Below are positions 42,611-52,009 of a stretch of 64,000 bases of DNA, piece by piece. Location of the stretch: the NCBI RefSeq assembly GCF_036017065.1, contig NZ_JAYXHR010000001.1, positions 1,550,001 to 1,614,000 on the forward strand, in the 5' to 3' direction. This DNA comes from Uliginosibacterium sp036017065 (GTDB lineage: Bacteria; Pseudomonadota; Gammaproteobacteria; Burkholderiales; Rhodocyclaceae). A program made the translations under genes and the position numbers. Below the pieces are notes generated by a model that worked only from the letters and a program-made list of their open reading frames with translations, made no database searches and was not told where the DNA came from. Position 1 is the stretch's first letter, and the number at the start of each line of letters is the position of its first letter.

Positions 42611-43845
42611 GTCGTGGCTCCTGTCAGCGGCTGTCGGGTAGCCCGCTTGCGACCTGCCGCAATATCCTGGAACAGCTGCAGTTGCGCGCGGGTAGTCGCT
42701 TCCCAGGAGAAGCCTTCCGCGTATCGGCGTACCGCCGGACGGTCGATGCCAGACAGCAGCAAGGCCTCGATCGTCCGGGCAAAAGCGGCACCTTCGCGCT
42801 CCGCGACCAGCCGCCCGGCCACATCGTCCTGCACGACCTCCGGGGTGCCCCAGATCCGGGTCGCCACCACGGGCGTGCCACAGGCCATGCTCTCCAGCAG
42901 CACATTGGCCCAGCCTTCGCGGCTTGAGGCCAGCACCAGCACGTCGGCCGCGCTGTACCACTGGTAGAGCCGGGCATTCGGCACGGCGCCGATCAACTTC
43001 GCCCGGCCACCGAGGCCGGCGGCCGCGATGCGGGCCTCCAGCGCCTGGCGCTCCTCGCCTTCGCCCACGATGCACAGGCTGACATCGGCGGGCAGGCTCT
43101 TCAGCGCATCGATCGCAACGTGATGCCCCTTGCGTTCCACGAGATGCCCCACCGACAGGACCAGGCGGCCGTCAGCGGGCAGACCCAGTGCGGCGCGTGC
43201 TTCGTGCTGCGGCACGGGGCGGAAGCGCTGCAGGTCCACCCCGTTGCGCATGACGTGCAGCCTGGCCGGGGGCACGCCCATGTCACGCAAGACATCCATC
43301 AACGCGCCACACACCCCGATCGAACCCTGCGCCTGGCCAGCGGCCCAGCGGATCATGCGGCGCGGCAGCGCGTACTGCGGAATCAGGTTGAGATCCGTAC
43401 CGCGCGCGGTGATGACCAGCGGCTTGTTGAACCAGCGTGCCAGCAATGCGGCGGCAATGCCATCCGGGTAATAGTAGTGGGCGTCGATGACGTCGAAGTC
43501 GTAGCCGTCGGCAAGCAGCTTCGCCACGGACGCGCGGGCACCGAGCGCCAGCGTCAGCGGCGCGGTGGTCATGCCCACCTTCGGCGCCAGCAGGTAACGG
43601 GGATGCAGCACCTCGATGCCGTTGTAGGTTTCAGCATGCGGCGTCGCAGCCATGCGGGCGCGATCACCGAAACGCGGATCGCGTGACGGAAACCAGGGTA
43701 CCGGTGCCACCACGCGGGTTTCCACTTCACCGGACGCCAGCAGCTCGCGCAGGCGGGTTTCGACGAAGATGCCGTGCGTCGGCCGCACCGACGACGGGTA
43801 CAGGGTCGAGAACAGCAGCGTGCGCAGTTTGCGGCCGGTGCTCAC
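42607..43845 (-). CDS. Glycosyltransferase family 4 protein of the XrtA cluster
   Basis: 412 residues from a GTG at 43845, two bases after the previous stop. It has a GT-B fold: N-terminal STLYPSSVRPTHGIFVETRL, DAHYYYPDGIAAA, the acceptor-binding RGTDLNLIPQYALPRR, and a C-terminal donor site SVGHLVERKGHHVAIDAL with REGWANVLLESMACGTPVVA carrying the E-x7-E pattern. It should add a sugar to the lipid-linked repeat unit at the cytoplasmic face. The sugar cannot be read from sequence. Confidence 0.87.
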   Translation of the reverse strand: MSTGRKLRTLLFSTLYPSSVRPTHGIFVETRLRELLASGEVETRVVAPVPWFPSRDPRFGDRARMAATPHAETYNGIEVLHPRYLLAPKVGMTTAPLTLALGARASVAKLLADGYDFDVIDAHYYYPDGIAAALLARWFNKPLVITARGTDLNLIPQYALPRRMIRWAAGQAQGSIGVCGALMDVLRDMGVPPARLHVMRNGVDLQRFRPVPQHEARAALGLPADGRLVLSVGHLVERKGHHVAIDALKSLPADVSLCIVGEGEERQALEARIAAAGLGGRAKLIGAVPNARLYQWYSAADVLVLASSREGWANVLLESMACGTPVVATRIWGTPEVVQDDVAGRLVAEREGAAFARTIEALLLSGIDRPAVRRYAEGFSWEATTRAQLQLFQDIAAGRKRATRQPLTGATT

Positions 43846-43847
43846 TG

Positions 43848-45062
43848 TCAGCGGCTCCCGGCGCGGGCCTGTGCGTCCGCGTAGACGTGACCGTAGCGGC
43901 TGACGCTGTTGCGCCAGTTGCGTTCGTTCTCGACGAAAGCACGGCCGGCGCTGCGCAGCGCCTCCCAGCGCTCCGGTGCGTTGAGCAGGCGCAATACGGC
44001 GTCGGCCAGTGCCGCCGCACTGCCGGCCTTGAACAGCACGCCGGTGTCCCCATCGCGGATCAGTTCCTTGTGGCCGCCGACATCGGACGCCACGAAGACG
44101 CGTTGTTGCGCCATCGCCTCCAGCGGCTTCAGCGGTGTGACCAGCTCGGTCAGTCGCATGCTGTGGCGTGGGTAGGCCAGCACGTCGACCAGGTCGTAAT
44201 AGCGCTGCACGTCAGCGTGCGGCACGCGGCCGGTGAACACCACCTTGTCGGCAATGCCCAGGCGCGCCACCTGCTCTTTCAGCGCCGCGTCCTGGAAGCC
44301 GCCGCCCACCATCAGCAGGCGGGCATCAGGACGTGCAGCGAGAATCGCCGGCATGGCGGTGACCAGCAGGTCCAGACCTTCGTAGGCGTAGAACGAGCCG
44401 ATGAAGCCGACCACCGCGCAGCCTTCGAGCCCGAGTGCACGCTTCAGGTCCGCATCCGGCGGACCGCTGGGCGTGAAGGTTTCGACGTCGACCGCGTTCG
44501 GAATCACCGTCACTTTCGCTGCATCGATGCCGCGCGCGACGATGTCGCTGCGCAGGCCCTCGCAGATCGTGGTGACGTGATCGGCATTCTTCAGCGCCCA
44601 GGTTTCCAGCGCGCGGGTGGCGCGGTAACGCAGGCCCCACTCCTTGCTGGTGCCGTGGTCGACCGCGGCGTCCTCCCAGAAGGCACGCACTTCATATACG
44701 ACGGGGATGCCGAGCTTGCGGCCGACACGGATGGCGGGAATCGCATCGAGCACCGGCGAATGCGCATGCAGGGCATCCGGCTTGAGCTGGCGCGCGAGTT
44801 CCTCCAGGCGCTGCGTCGTCGCCTGCATCTGTTCCCACTCGCGCAGCACCGGCAGCGTCCGCTTCGGCGTGAAAGGCCAGGTGCGATGGAAACGCAGGCC
44901 ATCCACTTCCTCCTCGCGTACGCTGCACTTCTCCTGCTTCGGCGACGTGAGGTGATGCGTCTCCCAACCGAGGGCGCGCTGCTCGCGCAGGATGGCCGCG
45001 GTGCGGAAGGTGTAGCCGCTGTGCAGCGGGATGGAGTGATCGAGGATGTGCAGGATGCGCAT
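43848..45062 (-). CDS. PEP-CTERM/exosortase A-associated glycosyltransferase (Daro_2409-like)
   Basis: 404 residues. The N-terminus MRILHILDHSIPLHSGYTFR with TAAILREQRALGWETHHLTS is the characteristic start of this exosortase-linked GT4 family. Other marks are HAHSPVLDAIPA, the donor-site strand VVGFIGSFYAYEGLDLLVTA and LKPLEAMAQQRVFVASDVGG. It belongs to the polysaccharide assembly genes, downstream of the amidotransferase gene by 50 bp. Confidence 0.9.
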   Translation of the reverse strand: MRILHILDHSIPLHSGYTFRTAAILREQRALGWETHHLTSPKQEKCSVREEEVDGLRFHRTWPFTPKRTLPVLREWEQMQATTQRLEELARQLKPDALHAHSPVLDAIPAIRVGRKLGIPVVYEVRAFWEDAAVDHGTSKEWGLRYRATRALETWALKNADHVTTICEGLRSDIVARGIDAAKVTVIPNAVDVETFTPSGPPDADLKRALGLEGCAVVGFIGSFYAYEGLDLLVTAMPAILAARPDARLLMVGGGFQDAALKEQVARLGIADKVVFTGRVPHADVQRYYDLVDVLAYPRHSMRLTELVTPLKPLEAMAQQRVFVASDVGGHKELIRDGDTGVLFKAGSAAALADAVLRLLNAPERWEALRSAGRAFVENERNWRNSVSRYGHVYADAQARAGSR

Positions 45063-45112
45063 TCAGCGTGACTCTTGGCGTGGCGTGTTGGCGGTGGCTA
45101 TGCGGACGGGCA

Positions 45113-47035
45113 TCAGGCGGCGGCGAGTTCGGGCGCCGTGGCGATGCCTTGCGATTGCGCCAGGAAGGCCTCGAACATCAGCAGCGTCCAGATCGGTGCG
45201 CTGTAATCACGCGTGCCGGCCTGGTGGGCCGACACCAGGTGCTCCAGGTAGCTGCGGTCGAACAGGCCGGAGCCGGCCAGCGTGTCGCCCAGCAGGCTGT
45301 TGCGCACCCGTTCGCGCAGGGGGCCGCGGAACCAGCGCGACAGCGGCACCGCGAAACCCATCTTCGGACGGTACAGGATCTCCTGCGAGAGCTGCGGTTC
45401 CAGCGCCCGTTTGAACAACAGCTTGCCCTGCTGGCCCTGCAGCTTCAGCGAGGACGGCAAGGTCGCCAGCCATTCGACCAGCGGGTGATCCATCAGCGGC
45501 TCGCGCACTTCCAGCGAATGCGCCATCGATGCGCGGTCCACCTTGGTGTTGATGTCACCGACCAGATAGGTCTTCATGTCGATGTACTGCACCAGCGCCA
45601 GCGCGTCATCGGTACCGGCGCGTGCCGCGTGATGGCGGAAAACCTCCACCGCGTTGTAACCCGCCAGTTCCTTCTTCAGCGATGACGAGAACAGGCGCGC
45701 GCGCATGGGGTCACGCAGGATGGATACGCTGTGGAAGTAGCCCTCCACCGCGTCACGCGACAGGCCTTCGAAAGTGGTCTTGGCGCGGAACACGCGCGGC
45801 GCCCAGTCGGCCTTGGGATACAGCTTGCCGAGCGTACCGAACAGCGGCCGGCGCAGCGACAGCGGCAGCATGTTGCGGGCGCGCTCTTCCATCGCGTGCA
45901 GACGGTAGCGTCGGTAACCGCCCATGGCCTCGTCGCCGCCATCACCGGACAAGGCCACGGTGACCCGCTTGCGGGCAAGCTGGCAGACACGGTAGGTAGG
46001 CATCGCCGAGCTGTCGGCATAGGGTTCGTCGTAGAGACGCGCCAGGGTATCGATGAGATCGAAGTCGTCGCTCGCCACCGTCTCCACGAAGTGGTTGGTG
46101 CCGTAGCGCTGCGCCACTTCGCGCGCATAGGCGCCCTCGTCGTAGGCCGGATCGTCGAAGGAGATCGAACAGGTGTTGACCGGCGTGGCGGAAATGCCGG
46201 CCATGGTCGCCACCACCGCGCTGGAGTCCACGCCACCGGACAGGAAGGCACCCAGCGGCACTTCGGCGATCATGCGCAGGCGTACCGATTCGCGCAGGCG
46301 CGCCAGCAGTTCGTCGCAGGCGTCCTCCATGCTCATCGGGTTGCTCAGCGTAAAACGGACATCCCAGTACTCGCGCGTCGCCGGCATCGGCTGGCCGCGG
46401 CGCAGGGTCAGCGTGTGGCCCGGCGGCAGCTTGAGCGCAGCCTTGTAGATGCTGCGTGGCTCCGGCACGTAGCCGAGCGCGAAGTACTCTTCGATGGCCT
46501 GCGGCTCGATCTCGCGCGGCAGCGACGGATGCGCCATCAGCACCTTCAGCTCCGACCCGAACAGGAACTGGCCGTCGGCGAGCAACGCGTAGAACAGCGG
46601 CTTCACGCCGAGGCGATCACGCGCGAGGAACAGCGTGTCGCGATTGCGATCCCACAGTGCAAACGCGAACATGCCGCGGAAGCGACGCACGCAATCCTCG
46701 CCCCACTGCTCCCAGGCATGCACGATCACTTCGGTATCGCTGTGCGTGCGGAAGACATGGCCGAGCGCCTGCAGTTCCGGCACCAGCTCCTGGAAGTTGT
46801 AGATCTCGCCGTTGAAGACGACGATGACGGAGCCATCCTCGTTAGCCAGCGGCTGCTGCCCGGTGGACAGGTCGATGATCGACAGGCGGCGGTGCGCCAG
46901 TGCCACGCCAGGCTCGAAATGGAAGCCCCCTTCATCGGGGCCGCGGTGGAACTGCACGGTATTCATGCGCTCCACCAGGTCGCGCGGAAAGTCGCGACGG
47001 CCACGCAGATCGAAAAGTCCGGCGATGCCACACAT
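45113..47035 (-). CDS. Asparagine-synthase-like amidotransferase, XrtA/PEP-CTERM system
   Basis: 640 residues. The class II glutaminase domain begins with the catalytic Cys2 (MCGIAGLFDLRGRRD) and has RGPDEGGFHFEPGVALAHRR. The synthetase domain has the PP-loop SGGVDSSAVVATMAG and SGDGGDEAMGGYRRY. Homologues in exosortase clusters are listed as amidotransferase 1 of the XrtA system and probably amidate a sugar acid or similar group during exopolysaccharide synthesis, not free aspartate. It sits six bases downstream of a glycosyltransferase of the same system. Confidence 0.92.
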   Translation of the reverse strand: MCGIAGLFDLRGRRDFPRDLVERMNTVQFHRGPDEGGFHFEPGVALAHRRLSIIDLSTGQQPLANEDGSVIVVFNGEIYNFQELVPELQALGHVFRTHSDTEVIVHAWEQWGEDCVRRFRGMFAFALWDRNRDTLFLARDRLGVKPLFYALLADGQFLFGSELKVLMAHPSLPREIEPQAIEEYFALGYVPEPRSIYKAALKLPPGHTLTLRRGQPMPATREYWDVRFTLSNPMSMEDACDELLARLRESVRLRMIAEVPLGAFLSGGVDSSAVVATMAGISATPVNTCSISFDDPAYDEGAYAREVAQRYGTNHFVETVASDDFDLIDTLARLYDEPYADSSAMPTYRVCQLARKRVTVALSGDGGDEAMGGYRRYRLHAMEERARNMLPLSLRRPLFGTLGKLYPKADWAPRVFRAKTTFEGLSRDAVEGYFHSVSILRDPMRARLFSSSLKKELAGYNAVEVFRHHAARAGTDDALALVQYIDMKTYLVGDINTKVDRASMAHSLEVREPLMDHPLVEWLATLPSSLKLQGQQGKLLFKRALEPQLSQEILYRPKMGFAVPLSRWFRGPLRERVRNSLLGDTLAGSGLFDRSYLEHLVSAHQAGTRDYSAPIWTLLMFEAFLAQSQGIATAPELAAA

Positions 47036-47041
47036 GGGTAT

Positions 47042-48184
47042 CTATCTCTTGTTCGTTGTCAGTTGCTGATACAGGCGGTCGTAACGCGCCACCATGCCCG
47101 TCAGCGAGAATTCTGCGTCGATGCGGGCCCGCCCCGCCCGGCCGTGCGCCTGCGCCAGCGCGGGTTGCCGCACATAGGTGAGCAGCGCCGCAGCCAGGGC
47201 ATCCGGCTGGGCAGCCGGCACCAGCATGCCGGTTTCGCCCTCGCGCACCAGTTCCGGGTTGCCTCCCACCGCACTGGCCACCACCGGCAGGCCACAGGCC
47301 ATCGCCTCCAGCACGGTGTTGGAAATACCCTCTCCCAGTGACGGCAGCGTGAAGCAATCCATCGCCTGCATGAGTTGCGGCACATCGCTGCGCTCGCCGG
47401 TCAGCCACAGCCTGTCAGCCACGCCCTCGCTGCGTGCAGTCGCTTCCACCTCCCCGCGCAGGGGACCATCGCCGACGATCATCAGGCGCGCCTGCGCGGC
47501 AGCATCGCCACCATCCCGCAGCAGCTTCGCAAAGGCCCGCACCAGGCCGACGTGATCCTTCACCGCCTGCACGCGGCCGACCGTCCCGATGACCCACAGA
47601 GCGGGATCGTTGAAGGGACTCCCCTCCACCGCGGCACGTGGCGACACCGGATGGAAGCGCTCCGCATCCACGCCGTTGCAGATCAGCTCGACGCGCTCGT
47701 CCGGCACCTGCACGGGGCCTTGCAGATATGACTGCAACTCGCGCGACAGCGCAATGTATTGCTTCACGAAAGGACGGTACAGCTTGCGTACGCGCTGGTA
47801 GCGCCGGTTACTGCCGTCCGGGTCGTCGACGTCCCGACCGTGTTCGCCATGCACGCGCACCGGCACGCCGGCGGCCCAGGCCGGCACGCTCATCTCCAGC
47901 GCGGCCAGGTTGCGGGTGTGCACCACGTCCGGACGCAGCGCGCGGAACAGCTTCCACATGCGCGGGTACAGCTTGACGCCATGGCCCGGCTGCTTGTGCA
48001 GCGAGATCACCTCGACGTCCTTGCGACGGATGCGACCGCAGAAGACGGGGTCGGCATCGGTCAGCGCGACGATGGTGTGGCGGTAGCGCTCGACCGGCAG
48101 GTTGTTGATGAGGTTCACCATGCCGTTCTCCAGCCCGCCGACGCGGAAGCTGTAGACCACATGGACGATGTGACGTGGCGACAT
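47042..48184 (-). CDS. XrtA system glycosyltransferase (TIGR03088-like)
   Basis: 380 residues from the ATG at 48184 (MSPRHIVHVVYSFRVGGLEN) with GAGG six bases upstream; a TTG four codons earlier overlaps the xrtA stop and is less likely. GT-B marks include FRVGGLENGMVNLINNLP, VHTRNLAALEMSVPAW, VHGEHGRDVDDPDGSN, and the donor-site LPSLGEGISNTVLEAMACGL. This family occurs beside exosortase A in many betaproteobacteria. It contributes one sugar to the repeat unit. Confidence 0.92.
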   Translation of the reverse strand: MSPRHIVHVVYSFRVGGLENGMVNLINNLPVERYRHTIVALTDADPVFCGRIRRKDVEVISLHKQPGHGVKLYPRMWKLFRALRPDVVHTRNLAALEMSVPAWAAGVPVRVHGEHGRDVDDPDGSNRRYQRVRKLYRPFVKQYIALSRELQSYLQGPVQVPDERVELICNGVDAERFHPVSPRAAVEGSPFNDPALWVIGTVGRVQAVKDHVGLVRAFAKLLRDGGDAAAQARLMIVGDGPLRGEVEATARSEGVADRLWLTGERSDVPQLMQAMDCFTLPSLGEGISNTVLEAMACGLPVVASAVGGNPELVREGETGMLVPAAQPDALAAALLTYVRQPALAQAHGRAGRARIDAEFSLTGMVARYDRLYQQLTTNKR

Positions 48185-48192
48185 CTGCAGCC

Positions 48193-49713
48193 TCAATCGC
48201 GTACGCGCGCCTGCTGCAGCATGGCATCGATGGCCGTGCCATGGTCACGCACGAAAGCCTCGGCCGCCGTCCGCGCTGCCAGGCCGCCGCGCGCGATGAT
48301 GAACACCGCGGCGGAGTCGTCGTCACGCAGGCTCAGGCGTTTCAGGGCCAGGTCGAGCTTGGCGCGCGGCTCGCTGGTCGTCAGCGTGCCGTCCAGCCAG
48401 TACCAGTACCAGGCCTGCTGGTTCATGGCGCTCTGGAAACCGATCTCCGTCACGCCGCGCGTTCCCTGCGCCACTGGCAGGGTGCCGCCGCGCAGGCTCG
48501 GCAACTGCCAGGCCTTGCGCTGCGTTTCGTCCATCAACTGGTTGCTCCACTGCACCAGCTCGTGCCCCACTGTCTGGTGGGCGTAGTAGGCGACGTAGAG
48601 CGTGACCGGCTCGCCATCCTTGCGATAGCTGACCTGCAAGGATCCGCGCATGCCGTCGTAGTTCGGGATCCAGCCTGCCGCAGGCGCAGCGTCCCGCGTC
48701 CAGCCCGCCGCCGGCGCCGGTGCCTGCAGGGCCAGGCTGACTTCGCCACTCTGCTCCAGCGCAGAACGCAGCGGCAGCCACAGCACCGCAACGGCCAGCG
48801 CCGCCACGGCTGCCTGCAACACACCGTTGCGCACGACCGTCACGCCAGCCCAGTTGATCGATTCGCGGGTAGGTTCCGCGGCATCCTCGCGCCACCAGCC
48901 ACCCACCCAGAACAGCGCGAACATGACGACGCCGAAGAACACCCAGCCGTAGATCAGGTGGTCCGCCCCCACGGCCAGCTTGTTGCCGGACAGGTGGCCC
49001 AGCATGACGATCATGTAGGCACGCAGCCAGTTCGCCACCAGCGGCACCAGCACGGAAGCCAGCAGGAACAGCGCGCGCCGCCACCAGCTGCGATAGCTGA
49101 GGTACGCAAACAAGGCCCCGACCATGATGGACGCGATGAGGTAGCGCAGGCCGCTGCAGGCCTCCACCACCGACCACTGGCCGCTGGGAATAACGAAGAC
49201 CAGCCCTTCCCGATACACCGGGATTCCGGTCAGGCGCAGCGCCGCGACGGTGAAGTCGGCGGTGTGCGCCATCAACACCGGCAGCAGGAAGTCACCGGCC
49301 GGCACCATGAAGACCAGGAAGACCAGCGGAAACCAGGCCACGCGCGCGGCCGGCGTTCCGATCACGGCCCACAGGCAGCCGGCCAGCATGCCCACCAGGC
49401 CAAGGTGGGTGCCTACCGACGCCCCCGCCATGTCGCCCAGCAGCCACACGAAGCCGGATGCGGCAATCAGCGGCAGCGCCAGCCAGCCGGGGCGGAACCC
49501 CGCATGCAGGATGGCGACACGTTCGCGCCACATCAGCCACAGCGAGATCGGCAGGATCACGTAGCCGTGGGTATAGGTTTCCGATTCGTTCCACACCCGC
49601 ACCATGTCCAGCACGGTCACATGGAAGACGAGCAGCAGTGCGACGGTGACGGCCAGTGCCAGCAACGGCACGATGAGGATGCGGCGGGATTCGGTGTTCA
49701 TCGTCGGGCTCAT
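48193..49713 (-). CDS. xrtA: Exosortase A fused to EpsI-type domain (XrtA)
   Basis: 506 residues. The first ~290 residues form a multi-pass exosortase with the catalytic triad seen as C186 (VEACSGLRYL), R231 (NWLRAYMIV) and H252 (GADHLIYGWVFF). After a further membrane segment (LQAAVAALAVAVLWLPL) the C-terminal ~200 residues are the periplasmic EpsI-like domain (VTLYVAYYAHQTVGHELVQW). XrtA is thought to cut PEP-CTERM proteins behind their PEP motif and hand them to a surface carrier. A predicted substrate lies at 59008-59859. The next glycosyltransferase follows closely. Confidence 0.95.
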   Translation of the reverse strand: MSPTMNTESRRILIVPLLALAVTVALLLVFHVTVLDMVRVWNESETYTHGYVILPISLWLMWRERVAILHAGFRPGWLALPLIAASGFVWLLGDMAGASVGTHLGLVGMLAGCLWAVIGTPAARVAWFPLVFLVFMVPAGDFLLPVLMAHTADFTVAALRLTGIPVYREGLVFVIPSGQWSVVEACSGLRYLIASIMVGALFAYLSYRSWWRRALFLLASVLVPLVANWLRAYMIVMLGHLSGNKLAVGADHLIYGWVFFGVVMFALFWVGGWWREDAAEPTRESINWAGVTVVRNGVLQAAVAALAVAVLWLPLRSALEQSGEVSLALQAPAPAAGWTRDAAPAAGWIPNYDGMRGSLQVSYRKDGEPVTLYVAYYAHQTVGHELVQWSNQLMDETQRKAWQLPSLRGGTLPVAQGTRGVTEIGFQSAMNQQAWYWYWLDGTLTTSEPRAKLDLALKRLSLRDDDSAAVFIIARGGLAARTAAEAFVRDHGTAIDAMLQQARVRD

Positions 49714-49725
49714 CGCGATTCCGGC

Positions 49726-50949
49726 TCAGGTCGGCAAGGGTTGCAGCAAAGGGTCGATCTGCGCGAGATGCGCATCCCAGCTGTAGGAAGCCAGCACGCG
49801 TGCGCGTGCATGGCGGCCGAGCTCGGCCGTATCGCGACGGCCGTCCAGGCAGGCGCTCACGGCGTCCACGTATTCATCGACGCTGTCGGCCAGCAACAGG
49901 TCTTCGTCGGCACGCGCGTCGAGACCCTGGGCGCAGGTCCGCGAGGCGACAACCGGGCGGCCCATGGACATGGCCTCGAGGATCTTGTTCTGCACGCCGC
50001 GCGCGATGCGCAGTGGCGCCACGACCGCTGCGGCATGCTGCACATAGGGTCGCACGTCGGGCACGGTGCCGGTGACGGTAACCCCCGGAATTCCCGCCAG
50101 CGCGCGCACCTCTTCGCTGGGGTTCATGCCCACCGCGTAGAAGCGGGCCCGTGAAAGGCGCGTGCGCAGGGCGGGCCAGATGTCGCGCGCGAACCAGCAC
50201 ACGGCATCGATGTTGGGCCAGTAGTCCATCGCACCGGTGAACACCACGGCCTGCTCGTCCGCCGCATAGGGGCTGATCCGCTCGGCCTCCGGCGAGAAGA
50301 ACTCGGCATTCACGCCGTTGCTGATGGCATGGGTGCGGCTGCTAGCCGCTGGCGCAACGGCGCGGAACAGCTCGGCCTCGGCCTCCGTCGCCAGCACGCT
50401 GGCATCCACCGCCTCGCCGATGCGGCGCTCGAAACCGGCGAGCAAGCGGCCCTCGCGGCGATACAGCCAGGCCATCGCGCCCACGTGGTCGGCGGCATAG
50501 CGGGTCCACTTGGCGGAGTCCACATCACAGAAATCCACCACCCGGCGCAAGGCCGGCTGGTCCGCCACGTACTGCGCCATCGACGACGAAAACACCACCG
50601 TGTGCCGGATGCCCTCGCGTGCGACCACCTCGTCCACCCAGCGCTGAATCGCGCCGTTGCGGTAGTACGGCAAGGTCAGCGCTTCCCCGGTCAGCAAGCC
50701 GCGCAGGGACAGCAGCTTTGCAGTACGCGGCTGCAGGCCCTCCACCTTTACCTCTGCACACCACTCCGACAGCGCCGCCACATGCTGCCAGTCGTCGGGA
50801 TGATCGACGAAGGTGCCGAGATACACACGCCAGCGTCGCGACAGATGGCGCAGCAGGTTGAAGGAGCGCACCTTGTCGCCCTTGTTGGGCGGATAGGGAA
50901 TGCGGTGGACCAGGTAGAGCAGCGGCGGTCGTGCGTCGGTGGCCGGCAT
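49726..50949 (-). CDS. XrtA system glycosyltransferase (TIGR03087-like)
   Basis: 407 residues from the ATG at 50949 (MPATDARPPLLYLVHRIPYP); the open frame upstream belongs to the FemAB gene. Family marks are VHRIPYPPNKGDKVRSFNLL near the start, VVDFCDVDSAKWTRYAADH, SNGVNAEFFSP, and VFTGAMDYWPNIDAV with the C-terminal LEAMSMGRPVVASRTCAQGL. The substrate is unknown. It lies 12 bp upstream of xrtA and three bases after the FemAB stop. Confidence 0.92.
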   Translation of the reverse strand: MPATDARPPLLYLVHRIPYPPNKGDKVRSFNLLRHLSRRWRVYLGTFVDHPDDWQHVAALSEWCAEVKVEGLQPRTAKLLSLRGLLTGEALTLPYYRNGAIQRWVDEVVAREGIRHTVVFSSSMAQYVADQPALRRVVDFCDVDSAKWTRYAADHVGAMAWLYRREGRLLAGFERRIGEAVDASVLATEAEAELFRAVAPAASSRTHAISNGVNAEFFSPEAERISPYAADEQAVVFTGAMDYWPNIDAVCWFARDIWPALRTRLSRARFYAVGMNPSEEVRALAGIPGVTVTGTVPDVRPYVQHAAAVVAPLRIARGVQNKILEAMSMGRPVVASRTCAQGLDARADEDLLLADSVDEYVDAVSACLDGRRDTAELGRHARARVLASYSWDAHLAQIDPLLQPLPT

Positions 50950-50951
50950 GC

Positions 50952-52001
50952 TCAACCCAGATTGCGGACGATGAAAGGCCCCAGCGTGTTGGCCACCGGC
51001 AGTGGCAGGCGCTTCCACATGGCAATGAAGGCGCGGAACTTGGGGTTGTTGGGGTTGTTCTGCGGCACCGCTTCGCGCTTGTACAGGCGGTACTCGTAGG
51101 ACAGTGGCTGCGGCGTGAAACCCCAGTTCTTCTTGAAGCTGTACGGGCCGGTACCGACCTTGCTGCGACCGTAGTCGAACAGGTGGCAATTGCGTGCGAG
51201 GGCGCGCTGCATCAGCGACCAGTACTTGAAGTCGTTGGCAGCCAGATCACGCGCAGCCGGCATGTCGCCGGCATAGTACGGGAGGATCTCGCCACGGAAG
51301 TAGAAGCTCAGCACGCTGCTGAGCGGCTGCCCGCCGGCGTCAGTGACGGTGAGCACCTCGCAGTCGTTGCCGAAGGTGTCGCACAGCGCGGCAAACCACT
51401 TCTTCGGCATCGCAGGCGTGCCGTGACGGCGCACGTTGTCGGCGTAGACCGCGAAGAAGCGCTCGACGTCGGGATCATGCGCGGCGATCAGGCCGTTCGA
51501 GATGCCCTTGCGCACCATCGCGCGCTGCTTGCGCGGAATCGCCAGCATGTTGGCCTCCTCGTCGGGCAGCAATTCCTTGCGGAAGGTGACGTAGAGATCC
51601 TGGCGCGGCCAGTCGGCGTGTGCCGGCTGCAGGTTGCGATATTCCAGATGTGCGACACCGAGTTGCTGCGCCAGGGCGTCGGCACTGGCCTCGAGCATCA
51701 GGCGGGCTTCCAGGTCGTCACCCGCGATGCCGCCGTACACGGCAAAGGGCAGGGACGTCAGGGCATGGCCGAAGAGACGGCTGCGGATCTCCACGAGCGG
51801 CAGCACCGCAACGATGGCGCCGTCGCGCTCGGCGTAGAGGTAATGCGGCTTGTGGCCGAACACCTCCGCGATCAGGTTGCGCCAGGCGGAAAGATGGAAG
51901 AAGGTCGCAGCCGGACAAGCCTGGACAAAGGCGTCCCAGCGCGGGCGATCACTGTCTGCCAGGCTGCGTACGTGCAGCCCGGCTGCGGCAACGGAAGTCA
52001 T
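50952..52001 (-). CDS. FemAB-like acyltransferase, XrtA/PEP-CTERM system
   Basis: 349 residues from the ATG at 52001 (MTSVAAAGLHVRSLADSDRP); upstream in-frame codons overlap the deacetylase gene. It has a GNAT/FemAB-type fold: WDAFVQACPAATFFHLSAWR, LPLVEIRSRLFG, SLPFAVYGGI, RKQRAMVRKGISNGL, and YYAGDMPAARDLAANDFKYW followed by FDYGRSKVGTGPYSFKKNWG. FemAB proteins transfer amino acids from aminoacyl-tRNA to cell-wall precursors; in exosortase clusters they may add amino acids to the exopolysaccharide. That role is inferred. Confidence 0.9.
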   Translation of the reverse strand: MTSVAAAGLHVRSLADSDRPRWDAFVQACPAATFFHLSAWRNLIAEVFGHKPHYLYAERDGAIVAVLPLVEIRSRLFGHALTSLPFAVYGGIAGDDLEARLMLEASADALAQQLGVAHLEYRNLQPAHADWPRQDLYVTFRKELLPDEEANMLAIPRKQRAMVRKGISNGLIAAHDPDVERFFAVYADNVRRHGTPAMPKKWFAALCDTFGNDCEVLTVTDAGGQPLSSVLSFYFRGEILPYYAGDMPAARDLAANDFKYWSLMQRALARNCHLFDYGRSKVGTGPYSFKKNWGFTPQPLSYEYRLYKREAVPQNNPNNPKFRAFIAMWKRLPLPVANTLGPFIVRNLG

Positions 52002-52009
52002 GGCGGGGA